Assembly (NCBI GenBank): GCA_945904015.1
Contig: CAMDPK010000004.1
Location: 1 to 64,000 of the forward strand
Origin: Candidatus Kuenenia stuttgartensis
Lineage (GTDB): Bacteria > Planctomycetota > Planctomycetia > Planctomycetales > Planctomycetaceae
Direction: 5' to 3'
Length of the DNA: 64,000 nucleotides
Part shown: positions 36,411 through 45,456 of the stretch, in pieces
Numbering within the stretch: the stretch's first letter is position 1
How the letters are laid out: the number at the start of each line of letters is the position of its first letter
The notes under the pieces: model-generated
Seen by the model: only the letters and a program-made list of their open reading frames with translations
Told to the model about the DNA's origin: nothing
The model's database searches: none
Position numbers and translations under genes: made by a program

Positions 36411-37642
36411 GTTGATTTCTCCTGAGCCAATGTGATTGGCTCGACCTCTGTTCGGCGACTTGTCTGCCGCGGTGACCGCACCCAGCGCCACCATGCTACT
36501 GCCTGTACGACGACCATCACGAGTAGCACCGCTGCCGCCAGTAAGTACGGCACGCGCTGATTCATCAACGTGCCCAGCACGCCTCCCACGATGGTGCCGA
36601 CCGCCATGCCGACCGCCAACGTCGCCTCATGGATACCAGCAGCCAACGCGCGGCGTTCGTGCGAGCTGCCGGCCGTGCTGTAGAACAAACCGGAGAAATA
36701 GTTGTAGCCGACAAGCTGGCCCAGCAGAGTCAGTCCGATCAACAGCGTAACGGCCGACTCGGCCCGCGCGATCACGATCAATCCGACAGCCGCCAAAACC
36801 TGTGATGCCACCGACGCGCTGAGTCGGTAGTGCCAGAACGCCGCGCGGTGCATGACCAAATAAGTCGCGATGATGACGGCCCGCCAGCTTGCCAACAGTT
36901 TTCCGTGATCGTCCGCGGCAATGCCGATCGTCACCGCGAGATCGGGCAGCAAGTGAATCACCATGCTGCCGCCGAACATGCCGCCCAAGTTGGCGATCCA
37001 GCTCAGTCGCTTGAAGGCGGCCGCCAACTCCACGGCTTCGTGTTCCGCGGGCGTTCGGTCGTTCGACACCGCCGACAATGGAACGACTCGGCGGACCGCG
37101 GCGAGTACCAGAATCAGATTCAACACCGAGACACAGAATGCCGCGCCGTATGTCCAATGCGCCCCTAACGAAAACAGTGAGCCGGCCGTCAACTGGCCGC
37201 ACATCATGCCGAAATTCCACGACACGCAAAACAGAATCAACGTGCGACTGACTCCGCGACGATTGGCGTGAGCATCTTCCCCCTGATTCAACCAGCCGAT
37301 CAGTGGCGGATACAGACATCCCAGCCCAATCCCCAGCAGCCAATAGCCGGGCAGGAACCACAGGCTTGTCGGATCGCCCAGCGCGCATGCGGTGATGCTC
37401 GCGCAGAGATTGACCGCTCCTGCGACAAACACGACTCGGCCATCGAACCGGTGAGCCAGCCATCCGCCAAGGATGCTGCCGACTCCGGCACTCAGCGAAT
37501 ACCCGGCCCCGACGACTCCGAGATACCACGACTCCGCCTTCCCCTCCGCCAAGCCGCGCGACACGGCGAAGATCACGACGAACGCGGCGAAGTCGGTCAG
37601 ACCGCAGATCAAGTACAGCAGTCGTTTGAATCGAGAGTTCAT
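36407..37642 (-). CDS. MFS transporter
   Basis: A 411-residue membrane protein with twelve hydrophobic segments in two halves of six. The motif-A-like GGWLAHRFDGRVVFVAG lies between helices 2 and 3, as in the major facilitator superfamily. The substrate is not recognisable; sugars or small metabolites are plausible given the neighbours. ATG at 37642 is preferred to the TTG just before it. Its stop codon overlaps the GTG start of the PQQ-LRR gene by 4 bp, so the two are translated from one mRNA. Confidence 0.85.
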   Translation of the reverse strand: MNSRFKRLLYLICGLTDFAAFVVIFAVSRGLAEGKAESWYLGVVGAGYSLSAGVGSILGGWLAHRFDGRVVFVAGAVNLCASITACALGDPTSLWFLPGYWLLGIGLGCLYPPLIGWLNQGEDAHANRRGVSRTLILFCVSWNFGMMCGQLTAGSLFSLGAHWTYGAAFCVSVLNLILVLAAVRRVVPLSAVSNDRTPAEHEAVELAAAFKRLSWIANLGGMFGGSMVIHLLPDLAVTIGIAADDHGKLLASWRAVIIATYLVMHRAAFWHYRLSASVASQVLAAVGLIVIARAESAVTLLIGLTLLGQLVGYNYFSGLFYSTAGSSHERRALAAGIHEATLAVGMAVGTIVGGVLGTLMNQRVPYLLAAAVLLVMVVVQAVAWWRWVRSPRQTSRRTEVEPITLAQEKST

Positions 37643-37703
37643 CAACGCGAGTCTACCGTGGCCGTTGAGGTTTTAACTTGGGACGGGGTTGCTGGTTCTG
37701 TTT

Positions 37704-37768
37704 CGTGGGATCGGCTTCCAGCCTGTCGAATTCTCGGAAACATTGACAGGCTGGAAGCCTATCCCACG
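37704..37768. repeat. 24-bp inverted repeat (family C)
   Basis: Arms 37704-37727 and 37745-37768 (GGCTTCCAGCCTGTC / GACAGGCTGGAAGCC core, one mismatch overall) with a 17-nt loop. It lies between the divergent MFS and DUF1501 genes. Confidence 0.88.
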
Positions 37769-37865
37769 TCAGATCGTAGATTCTGATCGCGACAGACCGA
37801 TACTTCTGCAAGAATAGCTGCGGCCGACAGCAGTTTGGTCGAAACGCAATCTGAGGTAACGACTG

Positions 37866-39245
37866 ATGATTTCTCCGCATGACCAAATGGTTCGTCGAGA
37901 TTGGCTGCAAGTCAGCGCGGCTGGTGTCTTGGGATCGGCTTTGCCGTTGGCCTCGAATACGACGTCCGCTGCCTCGTCAACAACTGGCCGAGCCAAGTCG
38001 GTTCTGATCGTCCATCTCAGCGGCGGGCCGAGCCAGTTGGATATGCTCGATCCAAAGCCGGATGCTCCAGCAGAGATTCGTGGCGAGTTTTCGCCGATCG
38101 AAACCGCCGTTCCGGGCGTGCAGGTTTGCGAGCATCTGCCGCGACTGGCTCAGCAATTGAAACACTGGTCGGTGCTCCGCTCGTTGGCACATCTCGAACA
38201 CAATCATCTGCTGGCGACACACGTCGCGCTGACCGGCCGACCAACACCCATTCCGCGCGGTGGCAGTGATCTGGATCGCGTTGAGTCTCGCAATGACTTT
38301 CCGAACTTCGCGGGGGCGCTCAGCTATGTTCGGCCACGCAGTGACGGCGTGCCGACGGGCGTCTCACTGCCGAACTACTTCATCGAAGGACCGCTCACCT
38401 GGCCCGGACAACATGCCGGGTTCCTCGGCCCGAAGCACGATCCGTGGCAGATCAACCATGATCCGAACGATCCCAACTTCCGCATGGATTCGCTGAGCCT
38501 GCAACCGGGAATCACCTCGCCTCGGTTGCTGTCGCGGCGCGGGCTGTTGGAAACAGTGAATCGCAGCCCGCTGTCACTCGACGCAAAAGGCCGAGCCAAT
38601 TCGTTCGCCGAACAGCAGGGCTTGGCATTCTCGTTGCTGACGTCCGATCGAGTCGCGCAAGCGTTCGACATTCAACGTGAAGAAGCTCCGGTTCGCGATC
38701 GTTATGGCCGGAACAAATTCGGCCAGTCGTTGTTGCTCGCGCGACGATTGCTGCAAGCGGCGGTTCCGATCGTGCAAGCGGCGATGGGCATCGTGCAAAC
38801 GTGGGACACTCACGTCGACAACTGGGGAGCGTTGAAGAACCGCCTTCTGCCTCAGTTGGATCAAGGTCTTGCAGCGCTGATGGACGATTTGTCGTCGACG
38901 GGGCTGTTGGACCAAACGCTGGTGCTCGTCATGGGTGAGTTCGGCCGGACGCCCCGCATCTCGACGCTCCCCGGCCAAACGGTTTCCGGTCGCGACCATT
39001 GGGCTCATATGTACTCGGCTCTTGTCGCCGGAGCCGGCGTTCGAGGCGGCCAAGTCGTCGGACAGTCCGACGCCAACGCGGCGTACCCGGTGTCGCGGCC
39101 GTGGTCTCCGGCCGATGTCTGCACGACCTTGTTCAACGCCCTCGGAGTCGACCACAACGCGGTGCTCATGGACCCGTTGCAGCGGCCAAATCATTTGCTC
39201 AACGGCGAAGTGATCGCCCCGCTCTATTCCGGACGAGTCGGTTGA
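37866..39245 (+). CDS. DUF1501 domain protein 2, exported
   Basis: A 459-residue DUF1501 protein. It has a Tat-like leader (MVRRDWLQVSAAGVLGSALP), then SVLIVHLSGGPSQLDMLDPKPDAPAEIRGEFSPI, GQSLLLARRLLQAAVPIVQ, TWDTHVDN and LVLVMGEFGRTPRI, the last covering the metal-site-like DxH and GEFGRTP blocks of the family. ATG at 37866 has GAGG about 9 nt upstream. It begins a plus-strand group of DUF1501 genes without a DUF1549/1553 partner nearby. The biochemical role of the family is not settled. Confidence 0.9.
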   Translation: MISPHDQMVRRDWLQVSAAGVLGSALPLASNTTSAASSTTGRAKSVLIVHLSGGPSQLDMLDPKPDAPAEIRGEFSPIETAVPGVQVCEHLPRLAQQLKHWSVLRSLAHLEHNHLLATHVALTGRPTPIPRGGSDLDRVESRNDFPNFAGALSYVRPRSDGVPTGVSLPNYFIEGPLTWPGQHAGFLGPKHDPWQINHDPNDPNFRMDSLSLQPGITSPRLLSRRGLLETVNRSPLSLDAKGRANSFAEQQGLAFSLLTSDRVAQAFDIQREEAPVRDRYGRNKFGQSLLLARRLLQAAVPIVQAAMGIVQTWDTHVDNWGALKNRLLPQLDQGLAALMDDLSSTGLLDQTLVLVMGEFGRTPRISTLPGQTVSGRDHWAHMYSALVAGAGVRGGQVVGQSDANAAYPVSRPWSPADVCTTLFNALGVDHNAVLMDPLQRPNHLLNGEVIAPLYSGRVG

Positions 39246-39274
39246 TCGTCCTCGACTTGGTCAACAGGTTCCGC

Positions 39275-40657
39275 ATGACCCATCTTCCAAGATCAACGCT
39301 GTCTGCGATCCCGCTTTCTCGCCGCCGCGTGCTGGCCACGACGGCCGGGATGTGCGGGTTGTCGCTGCCGAACTACTTGCAGATGCAAAGTGCGACCGCA
39401 GAGAGTCATTCAATTCCGGCCAAAGCCAAGTCGTGCATCATCATTTATCTCTGGGGTGGGATCAGTCATCTCGAATCGTTTGATTTGAAGCCGAATGCTC
39501 CGGCCGAAGTTCGCGGCGAGTTCTCGCCGATCTCAACGATCGTGCCGGGCATTCAAATCGGCGAGCACTTGCCGCTGCTGGCGCAACACACCGACAAGCT
39601 GGCGATCGTGCGTTCGATTCATCACGACGACGCGGCTCACGGTCGCGGCATGTACTGGAACCTGACCGGGCACAAGCCGCCGCGAGCCGGAAACATTCCG
39701 CCGCTGCGCGACGATTGGCCGTCGATCGCCGCGGTGATTTCCAAGCTTCGCGCCGCGCCGCCCGGTGTTCCACCCGCCGTGCGATTGCCTTACCCGCTGG
39801 TCGACAACGGCACTCTGCAAGCCGGCGAATACGGCGGCTGGCTGGGAGTCAAATACGACCCGATCATCATGCGCACTCCCAGCGGCGAGCCGTTCGGCGG
39901 AGTCTCTCGCACGCTCGGTTCGGAGGTTCTGAACCTCAACGAAGTCGATGTGCCGAGGCTGACTTCGCGACGGCATTTGCTCGCAGCGCTGCACCCGTTT
40001 GGCCAACCGGCCGGTGGCGACGATGGCTTCCAACATTTTCACACGCTCGCGAACGACATCCTGTCTGGCTCGGCCGTGAAGCACGCATACGACTTGGAGC
40101 AAGAATCCCCAAAAGTGCGCGAGTCCTACGGCCACCACATTGGCGGTCAGAGCCTGCTGTTGGCCAGACGCCTGACCGAAGCCGGCGTGCCGATCGTCCA
40201 AGTCTGCTGCGCCGCCGGAGACCTCAACGGCGCGTCCGGAGACATGTGGGACACGCACGGCGACAACTTCAATCGCCTGAAGAATCGCTTGCTCCCGGTC
40301 TTCGATCGCGGGACGTCCGCCCTCTTGCAGGATCTTTCCGATCGCGGCACGCTCGCCGAAACGTTGGTCGTGGTGCTGACCGATTTCGGCCGCACCCCGC
40401 GCATCAACGGTGGAGCCGGCCGCGACCATTATCCCGACGCCTACTCCATCGCCTTCGCCGGCGGCGGCATCCTCGGAGGCCAAGTTTACGGCAGCACCGA
40501 CAGCAAGGGAGCGTTTCCAAAAACACTCCCCTGCACTCCTCCCGATGTCCACGCCACGATCTTCCAAGCCCTCGGCATCTCTCCTCGCGCCGAAATCCAC
40601 GACACGTTCAACCGCTCCTTCCCCATCTGCGACGGCGAAGTGCTGCCGCTGTCGTGA
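39275..40657 (+). CDS. DUF1501 domain protein 3, exported
   Basis: A 460-residue paralogue of the preceding gene. It has a Tat-like leader (LSRRRVLATTAGMCGLSLP), IIIYLWGGISHLESFDLKPNA, GGQSLLLARRLTEAGVPIVQVC, MWDTHGDNFNRLKNRLLP and VVLTDFGRTPRINGGAGRDH. The ATG at 39275 opens the leader; codons further upstream lie within the previous gene. The 29-bp gap to the upstream DUF1501 gene suggests one transcript. It has more typical DUF1501 spacing than its neighbour (extra glycine-rich loop GDLNGASGD). Confidence 0.9.
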   Translation: MTHLPRSTLSAIPLSRRRVLATTAGMCGLSLPNYLQMQSATAESHSIPAKAKSCIIIYLWGGISHLESFDLKPNAPAEVRGEFSPISTIVPGIQIGEHLPLLAQHTDKLAIVRSIHHDDAAHGRGMYWNLTGHKPPRAGNIPPLRDDWPSIAAVISKLRAAPPGVPPAVRLPYPLVDNGTLQAGEYGGWLGVKYDPIIMRTPSGEPFGGVSRTLGSEVLNLNEVDVPRLTSRRHLLAALHPFGQPAGGDDGFQHFHTLANDILSGSAVKHAYDLEQESPKVRESYGHHIGGQSLLLARRLTEAGVPIVQVCCAAGDLNGASGDMWDTHGDNFNRLKNRLLPVFDRGTSALLQDLSDRGTLAETLVVVLTDFGRTPRINGGAGRDHYPDAYSIAFAGGGILGGQVYGSTDSKGAFPKTLPCTPPDVHATIFQALGISPRAEIHDTFNRSFPICDGEVLPLS

Positions 40658-40767
40658 CTCCGTCGCAGATCGCTCGGACAAATGCCCGGCAACCAATCGC
40701 AATCCACTGCGCAGACAGCAGTCATCCTGGAGCGCGATGCTAGCCGAGACTATTCAGAGGGCAAAGT

Positions 40768-40825
40768 TAGCACGACGCGCAAGCGAGTGGTTGCAAACAG
40801 GATCACTCGCTTGCGCGTCGTGCTA
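40768..40825. repeat. perfect 22-bp inverted repeat (family D)
   Basis: Arms 40768-40789 and 40804-40825 (core CACGACGCGCAAGCGAGTG) are exact reverse complements with a 14-nt loop. It lies in the 353-bp gap between the DUF1501 gene and the serine hydrolase gene and could end the upstream transcript, although no T-run follows. Nothing else was recognised in this gap. Confidence 0.9.
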
Positions 40826-41010
40826 GCTCAAAACAGACTGCAACGAAATCTCCCTGACCCATGAATAATCCCGGTGAGTTCGCTGTGATCCAGTCGCACA
40901 TTGGTCGCCGGTGCCACCGGTTGGACGGCGGCCGGTCCGAGCCTAAGATCGCGGACTGGTACGTCGCTGAATGTGACCAACGAATCCTCCACCGAATCAG
41001 GAGACGAACG

Positions 41011-42162
41011 ATGAAATTCCTCTGGACCCTCTTGCTCATTCCGGGCCTGTTGCAGGAACTGCGAGCGGACGTCAACTCCGAGCGACTGGCCGAGATTCCG
41101 TCGGCAATGGAGTCGGCGGTGGCGGCTGGGCACGCGGCGGGCGTGGTGACGCTGGTGATGAAAGATGGAAAGATCGTCCATCACACGGCGACCGGCTTTG
41201 CGGATCGCGAGCAGCAAACTCCGATGAGCAAGGACTCGGTGTTCTGGATCGCGTCGATGACCAAGTCGATCAGCGCGACCACGATTCTCACGTTGGTCGA
41301 TGAAGGGAAATTGTCGCTCGATGAGCCGGCCTCGAAGTGGTTGCCGGAACTGGGGCAGGTGAAGCTCGCGAATGGACAACCGCCGAGCCGTCCCGTCACG
41401 CTCCGCGACTTGCTGTCGCACACGTCGGGGCTGGCCTTCCCGCCGCGAAAACCGACCGACGGCGCGCATTCTCTCAAAGGCTACACGTTGGAACTCGTGA
41501 AGGCCCCGCTCGCGTTCGAGCCGGGATCGAACTACGAGTACGGCTTCGGCATCACCGTGGCTGGACGCATTGCCGAGATCGTCAGCGGCAAGCCGTTCGA
41601 CGTGCTGATGCGCGAACGAGTGCTCGATCCGCTGGGGATGCACGACACCAGTTTTCATCCCGACGACCGGCTGCGTGCGCGCATCGCCAAGACCTACAAG
41701 ACCGCCGAAGACGGACACGGGCTGGTTCGGACTCACAATCCGTTTTTCACATCGGATGCCGGAGATCGCCACATGACCGAGCCATCCGGCGGCCTGTTCT
41801 CGACGGCCAGCGACATGGCTCACTTCTATCAGATGATTCTCGACGGTGGCGTTTGTCAGGGACGCCGCATCGTGTCCGAGTCCGCGATCGCCGAGATGAC
41901 GCGGCCTCACAAGGCCGGCGGCAAGGCGCTGAGTTACGGACTCGGCTGGCAATGCAGCCCGCCCGACAAAGCCACGATCCCCGGCTTCTCGACTCGCACG
42001 TTCGGTCACGGCGGAGCGTTCGCCACCCACGGCTGGATCGACCCCGAACAACGAGTCGTGACGGTCTTCCTGGTGCAAAACGTTCTTGTCAACGGCAGCG
42101 GCAGCATCCGCAACGCGTTTCAAGAAAAAGTCACCGGCGCGGGAAACGCCAAAGCTCGCTGA
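41011..42162 (+). CDS. serine hydrolase of the beta-lactamase / class C PBP-like family
   Basis: A 383-residue exported protein with signal peptide MKFLWTLLLIPGLLQELRA. The class C catalytic S-x-x-K is S82-M-T-K85 in FWIASMTKSISATT. The second motif region is PGSNYEYGFG, with Tyr177 in place of the usual Y-S-N start. The third motif is HGG in TFGHGGAFATHGWIDP. Such proteins are esterases, peptidases or amidases; true beta-lactamase activity is not implied. ATG at 41011 has AGGAG 7 nt upstream. Confidence 0.9.
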   Translation: MKFLWTLLLIPGLLQELRADVNSERLAEIPSAMESAVAAGHAAGVVTLVMKDGKIVHHTATGFADREQQTPMSKDSVFWIASMTKSISATTILTLVDEGKLSLDEPASKWLPELGQVKLANGQPPSRPVTLRDLLSHTSGLAFPPRKPTDGAHSLKGYTLELVKAPLAFEPGSNYEYGFGITVAGRIAEIVSGKPFDVLMRERVLDPLGMHDTSFHPDDRLRARIAKTYKTAEDGHGLVRTHNPFFTSDAGDRHMTEPSGGLFSTASDMAHFYQMILDGGVCQGRRIVSESAIAEMTRPHKAGGKALSYGLGWQCSPPDKATIPGFSTRTFGHGGAFATHGWIDPEQRVVTVFLVQNVLVNGSGSIRNAFQEKVTGAGNAKAR

Positions 42163-42221
42163 GGCGGTGATTGGTACCGCGGAATTTCCCGAACGATGGA
42201 TCTTGCTCAGGAGACACTCCC

Positions 42222-42314
42222 ATGAAGCTGGCCAGCATTCCCGTTTGCTTTCTGATGCTCATCGCGTGTGGCTCGCAGGTCATCGCGCAGACGAATTGGC
42301 CTCAGGACTGGTGA
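42222..42314 (+). pseudogene. truncated signal-peptide fragment of a PQQ-propeller-type gene
   Basis: ATG at 42222 with AGGAG 7 nt upstream opens a 30-residue reading: an export leader with a cysteine (LMLIACGSQVIA) followed by QTNWPQDW and a stop. N-W-P-Q-W-R-G is how planctomycete PQQ-propeller proteins start after the leader (compare DDWPQWRGP in the fusion gene at 36.4 kb). Nothing recognisable follows for 240 bp, so this looks like the head of a deleted gene. Confidence 0.5.
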
Positions 42315-42552
42315 CGAGTTGGCATGTGCGAGTGAATTGAGTTTGCTGCGCGTCCGATCGCAGTCGCCAACTCATCCGTACTGCCAGCGACGACGGTTCG
42401 ATTGGAATTCCGTTCCAAAGCACAACGCCAAGTGGTCATGGCCGGTCGCTCCTTGAAGTTCGAGTTGGCGTTTGGGTTCGAGAACCATTCGCAATAGACT
42501 GCCGTACCCGCAGCGGAACCGTGGCCGATAGAAGCCTGATGAGGATTGCTCC

Positions 42553-43896
42553 ATGCTCACCATTTCCGGCAATTCGATTCGATTGTGCGACCGTCTGCCC
42601 CGTCGAGACTTCCTGACGATCGGCTCGCTGGCCGTCGGCGGTTTGACGTTGCCTCGGTTGCTGCGCGCGGAAGGTCAGGTGGGAGTTCGGTCGTCGCACA
42701 AGTCCGTCATCATGATCTATTTGACCGGAGGCCCTCCGCATCAGGACATGGTGGATTTGAAGCCCGATGCCCCCGCCGAAGTTCGAGGTGAGTTCCGGCC
42801 GATCGCGACCAACGTCCCCGGCATTCAACTCTCCGAACTCATGCCGCGCGTGGCGGCGATGATGGACAAGTTCGCGATCATTCGTTCGCTGGTCGGAGCC
42901 GAGGATCGGCATTCGTCGTTTCAGTGTGCGACCGGGCGGCTGTTCCGCCAGCAACCGCAGGGAGGTTGGCCGGAGATCGGCTCGGTGTTGTCCAAGCTGC
43001 ATGGGCCGGTCGATCCCTCCGTACCGCCGGCCGTGGACCTGTCGATGAAGATGGAACATCAGCCGTACAACTTGCCGGGACCAGGCTTCCTGGGGATGGC
43101 TCACGCACCGTTCAAGCCGTCGGGCGATGCGATGAACGACATGGTGTTGCAAGGAGTCACTCTCGATCGGCTGACCGATCGCGGTTCCTTGCTGGCGAAC
43201 CTCGATCGCTTTCGCCGACAAGCCGACAACTCGATCGTCGCGTCACCCGATGCAGATGGCTTCACCGAACGAGCGTTGGGGATTCTCAGTTCGAGCCGCC
43301 TCGTCGAGGCACTCGATCTCTCGCGCGAGGACGCCAAGGTGCGCGAGCGATACGGGCAGGACGATCCGAACTGTCTGCCGTATTCCAAGGCGGGCTATCA
43401 AGCTCACATGTCGAAGTTCCTGGCCGCTAGGCGTTTGGTCGAGGCGGGAGCTCGCTGCGTGACCGTCGCGTTCGCTGACTTCGATTGGCACGGCGGCAAC
43501 TTCAAGAACGGACGAAAAGTGATCCCGCTGCTCGATCAAGGCTTGGCGGCGCTCGTTTCCGATCTGCATGAACGAGGACTCGATCGTGACGTGTCCGTCG
43601 TCGTCTGGGGCGAGTTCGGTCGGACACCCAAGATCAACGACAAGGCTGGCCGTGACCATTGGCCGCGCGTGACGTTCGCCATGCTGGCTGGCGGAGGTAT
43701 GACCACCGGCCAAGTCATCGGCGAAACGAATCGGCTGGCTGAGGAACCGATCTCGAGACCGATCCATTACCAAGACGTGTCTGCCACGCTGTATCACAAC
43801 CTCGGTATCGACACGGCTCACACGACGATTGCCGACCTCAACGGCCGCCCGCACTACGTCGCCGAAACTCACGAGCCGATCCGCGAATTGATCTGA
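42553..43896 (+). CDS. DUF1501 domain protein 4, exported
   Basis: A 447-residue DUF1501 protein with a Tat-like leader (LPRRDFLTIGSLAVGGLTLP). It has VIMIYLTGGPPHQDMVDLKPDAPAEVRGEF, MSKFLAARRLVEAGARCVTV, DFDWHGGNFKN and VVVWGEFGRTPKINDKAGRDHWP. ATG at 42553 has GAGG about 8 nt upstream. It follows the serine hydrolase and a gene fragment on the same strand. No DUF1549/DUF1553 gene is next to it. Confidence 0.9.
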   Translation: MLTISGNSIRLCDRLPRRDFLTIGSLAVGGLTLPRLLRAEGQVGVRSSHKSVIMIYLTGGPPHQDMVDLKPDAPAEVRGEFRPIATNVPGIQLSELMPRVAAMMDKFAIIRSLVGAEDRHSSFQCATGRLFRQQPQGGWPEIGSVLSKLHGPVDPSVPPAVDLSMKMEHQPYNLPGPGFLGMAHAPFKPSGDAMNDMVLQGVTLDRLTDRGSLLANLDRFRRQADNSIVASPDADGFTERALGILSSSRLVEALDLSREDAKVRERYGQDDPNCLPYSKAGYQAHMSKFLAARRLVEAGARCVTVAFADFDWHGGNFKNGRKVIPLLDQGLAALVSDLHERGLDRDVSVVVWGEFGRTPKINDKAGRDHWPRVTFAMLAGGGMTTGQVIGETNRLAEEPISRPIHYQDVSATLYHNLGIDTAHTTIADLNGRPHYVAETHEPIRELI

Positions 43897-43954
43897 TCGA
43901 AACCCGCGAAGGGCCGCCGAAGTCTCACGAACAGGTTGAAACGATGTGTTCGAA

Positions 43955-45370
43955 TCACTTGGTTTTGAATTGGTTCGATTGGTAGTCCCAGCTTTGGCCT
44001 TGGTCGTGCGTGACGAAGAGGCGGTAGTGGTAGGTGGTGGCTGAGCGGAGGTCACTCAGCTTGAAGTGATTCAGGCCGTTCGCGATGTTTTGTTCGGGCG
44101 TTGCAGATTGCCAGGTCCGTTCGGGGCGGTGCATGTCGATTTGAACGGCGGAGCCTTGGGTCACTTTTTGAGGCGGATAGGTCAAGCAATCCACGGTTCC
44201 GTAGTAGAGCACGGCTTTCGAGTTCGGCCCCGTCTGTTTGATCTCGTAGTCGATGACGGCGCGATTGGCGGAGACCTGCGATGCGTTTGACTCGCCAAAT
44301 TCGATGGGGAGTTGAAAGAGCTGTACGGTCTTTTCAGGACTGAGGTACTCCGGCAGCGCGGCGGGTGCGCCGTCGTGCCTCGGCGGCTGATGATCTTGAT
44401 CCGTGGCGATGTAGTTTTCCATTCCTCCGGTCGCCATCGACATCCAGCCGTCGGTAGCGTAGTCCTCCATGTAGTAAGTCCGTTTGCCGTCCAAGCGATC
44501 CGGGCTGCTCGGTTTGGCTTTCTTGCGTTTGCCGCTGTCGGAGTCATCGCTCATCTGCGCGCGATACCAGGTTTGATCGCTGCCGTAGAACCAGCCTCGG
44601 CGTTTGATCTCGCGGACCACATCACCGCTCCGTTCGCGGTTGGGTGGACCGGGAATCTCGCAAAAGGAACCTGTGCCTCGCAGCGTTCCGAAGTCGGGGC
44701 CGCTCTTCGCGGTCTTTTTGGGTCCGGGTGCTTGAGTAGACGCCCAGACTTTCCAGCGTTGCTCCGGCTCATCGTAAAAGTAGCCGTAGTAGGTCCGCAA
44801 ACCATCATCGGCGAACTCGATGCGGAGCGCTTGGATCGTGCGATCGGCTCCGTCTTTGTAGGCCACTCCCGCGAATCGGATGCCCGTTCCTTCCGAACCG
44901 AACGTGCTGTAGTGGGCATCGGGAAGATCGGTGCCGATCAAGCGTGTCATCTTCTCAATCGGCAGAGCTTCGGTCGCATTGCGTCCGGCAATCCACATCG
45001 AGAAGTTGAAACCGCTGCCGGGAGGAATTCGACCTGCGTCTTTGAACGACGTGCCGAAGTAGCCGAACGGTGTGGTGAGCGGCGAGTAGCTCGATGTCTT
45101 GGCGACCGGGCGAGTTTCAAACACCCACATCTTCGGAGCCGGGCAGTTTGCCGGAGAGAAATAGTGCCCATGCACCGCCGCCGGCCGCCAACGAGTTCGG
45201 AGCAAGCTCAGGTTGCTGACTGCGGAACCTTCCAACCGGAGAAACCGAATTCGGGTCTCAGCGGGTGGAACGTTCTTCGTGCAATCAATGGCGAAGGTGA
45301 TCTTGCCCGGCTGTTTGACGGTGAAGGTGAGTGTTCGTTGTTGCGGCGCTGAACCATCGCTGGGAACCAA
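43955..45370 (-). CDS. DUF3472-like protein, probably 5'-truncated
   Basis: A 471-residue frame whose middle (GYFGTSFKDAGRIPPGSGFNF, MWIAGRNATEALP, DAHYSTFGSEGTGIRFAG, RTYYGYFYDEPEQRWKVWAS) resembles DUF3472 domains of secreted carbohydrate-related proteins. The C-terminus resembles a fibronectin-type-III fold (LRSATTYHYRLFVTHDQGQSW). The start is doubtful. No ATG or leader is present; only TTG at 45370 is usable, and the frame closes 39 bases upstream. Family members normally begin with a signal peptide and a further beta domain, so the 5' end is probably deleted. The gene is possibly inactive. Confidence 0.65.
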   Translation of the reverse strand: MVPSDGSAPQQRTLTFTVKQPGKITFAIDCTKNVPPAETRIRFLRLEGSAVSNLSLLRTRWRPAAVHGHYFSPANCPAPKMWVFETRPVAKTSSYSPLTTPFGYFGTSFKDAGRIPPGSGFNFSMWIAGRNATEALPIEKMTRLIGTDLPDAHYSTFGSEGTGIRFAGVAYKDGADRTIQALRIEFADDGLRTYYGYFYDEPEQRWKVWASTQAPGPKKTAKSGPDFGTLRGTGSFCEIPGPPNRERSGDVVREIKRRGWFYGSDQTWYRAQMSDDSDSGKRKKAKPSSPDRLDGKRTYYMEDYATDGWMSMATGGMENYIATDQDHQPPRHDGAPAALPEYLSPEKTVQLFQLPIEFGESNASQVSANRAVIDYEIKQTGPNSKAVLYYGTVDCLTYPPQKVTQGSAVQIDMHRPERTWQSATPEQNIANGLNHFKLSDLRSATTYHYRLFVTHDQGQSWDYQSNQFKTK

Positions 45371-45456
45371 TCGGCGAGCAACGCGCGACCAAATGATCTG
45401 GAGATATCATCTTCTTGTTTGCGCATGACAAGCCGACGGGTTCAATGCCCGGTGCA

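Noticed and set aside
39533-40702. Minus-strand frame of 389 residues opposite a DUF1501 gene
   Set aside because: Antisense shadow of a conserved gene with no motif of its own.
41011-42162. Antibiotic beta-lactamase
   Set aside because: Class C-like S-x-x-K is present, but the second motif is Y-G-F rather than Y-S-N and the neighbours are unrelated to resistance; esterase or peptidase is more likely.
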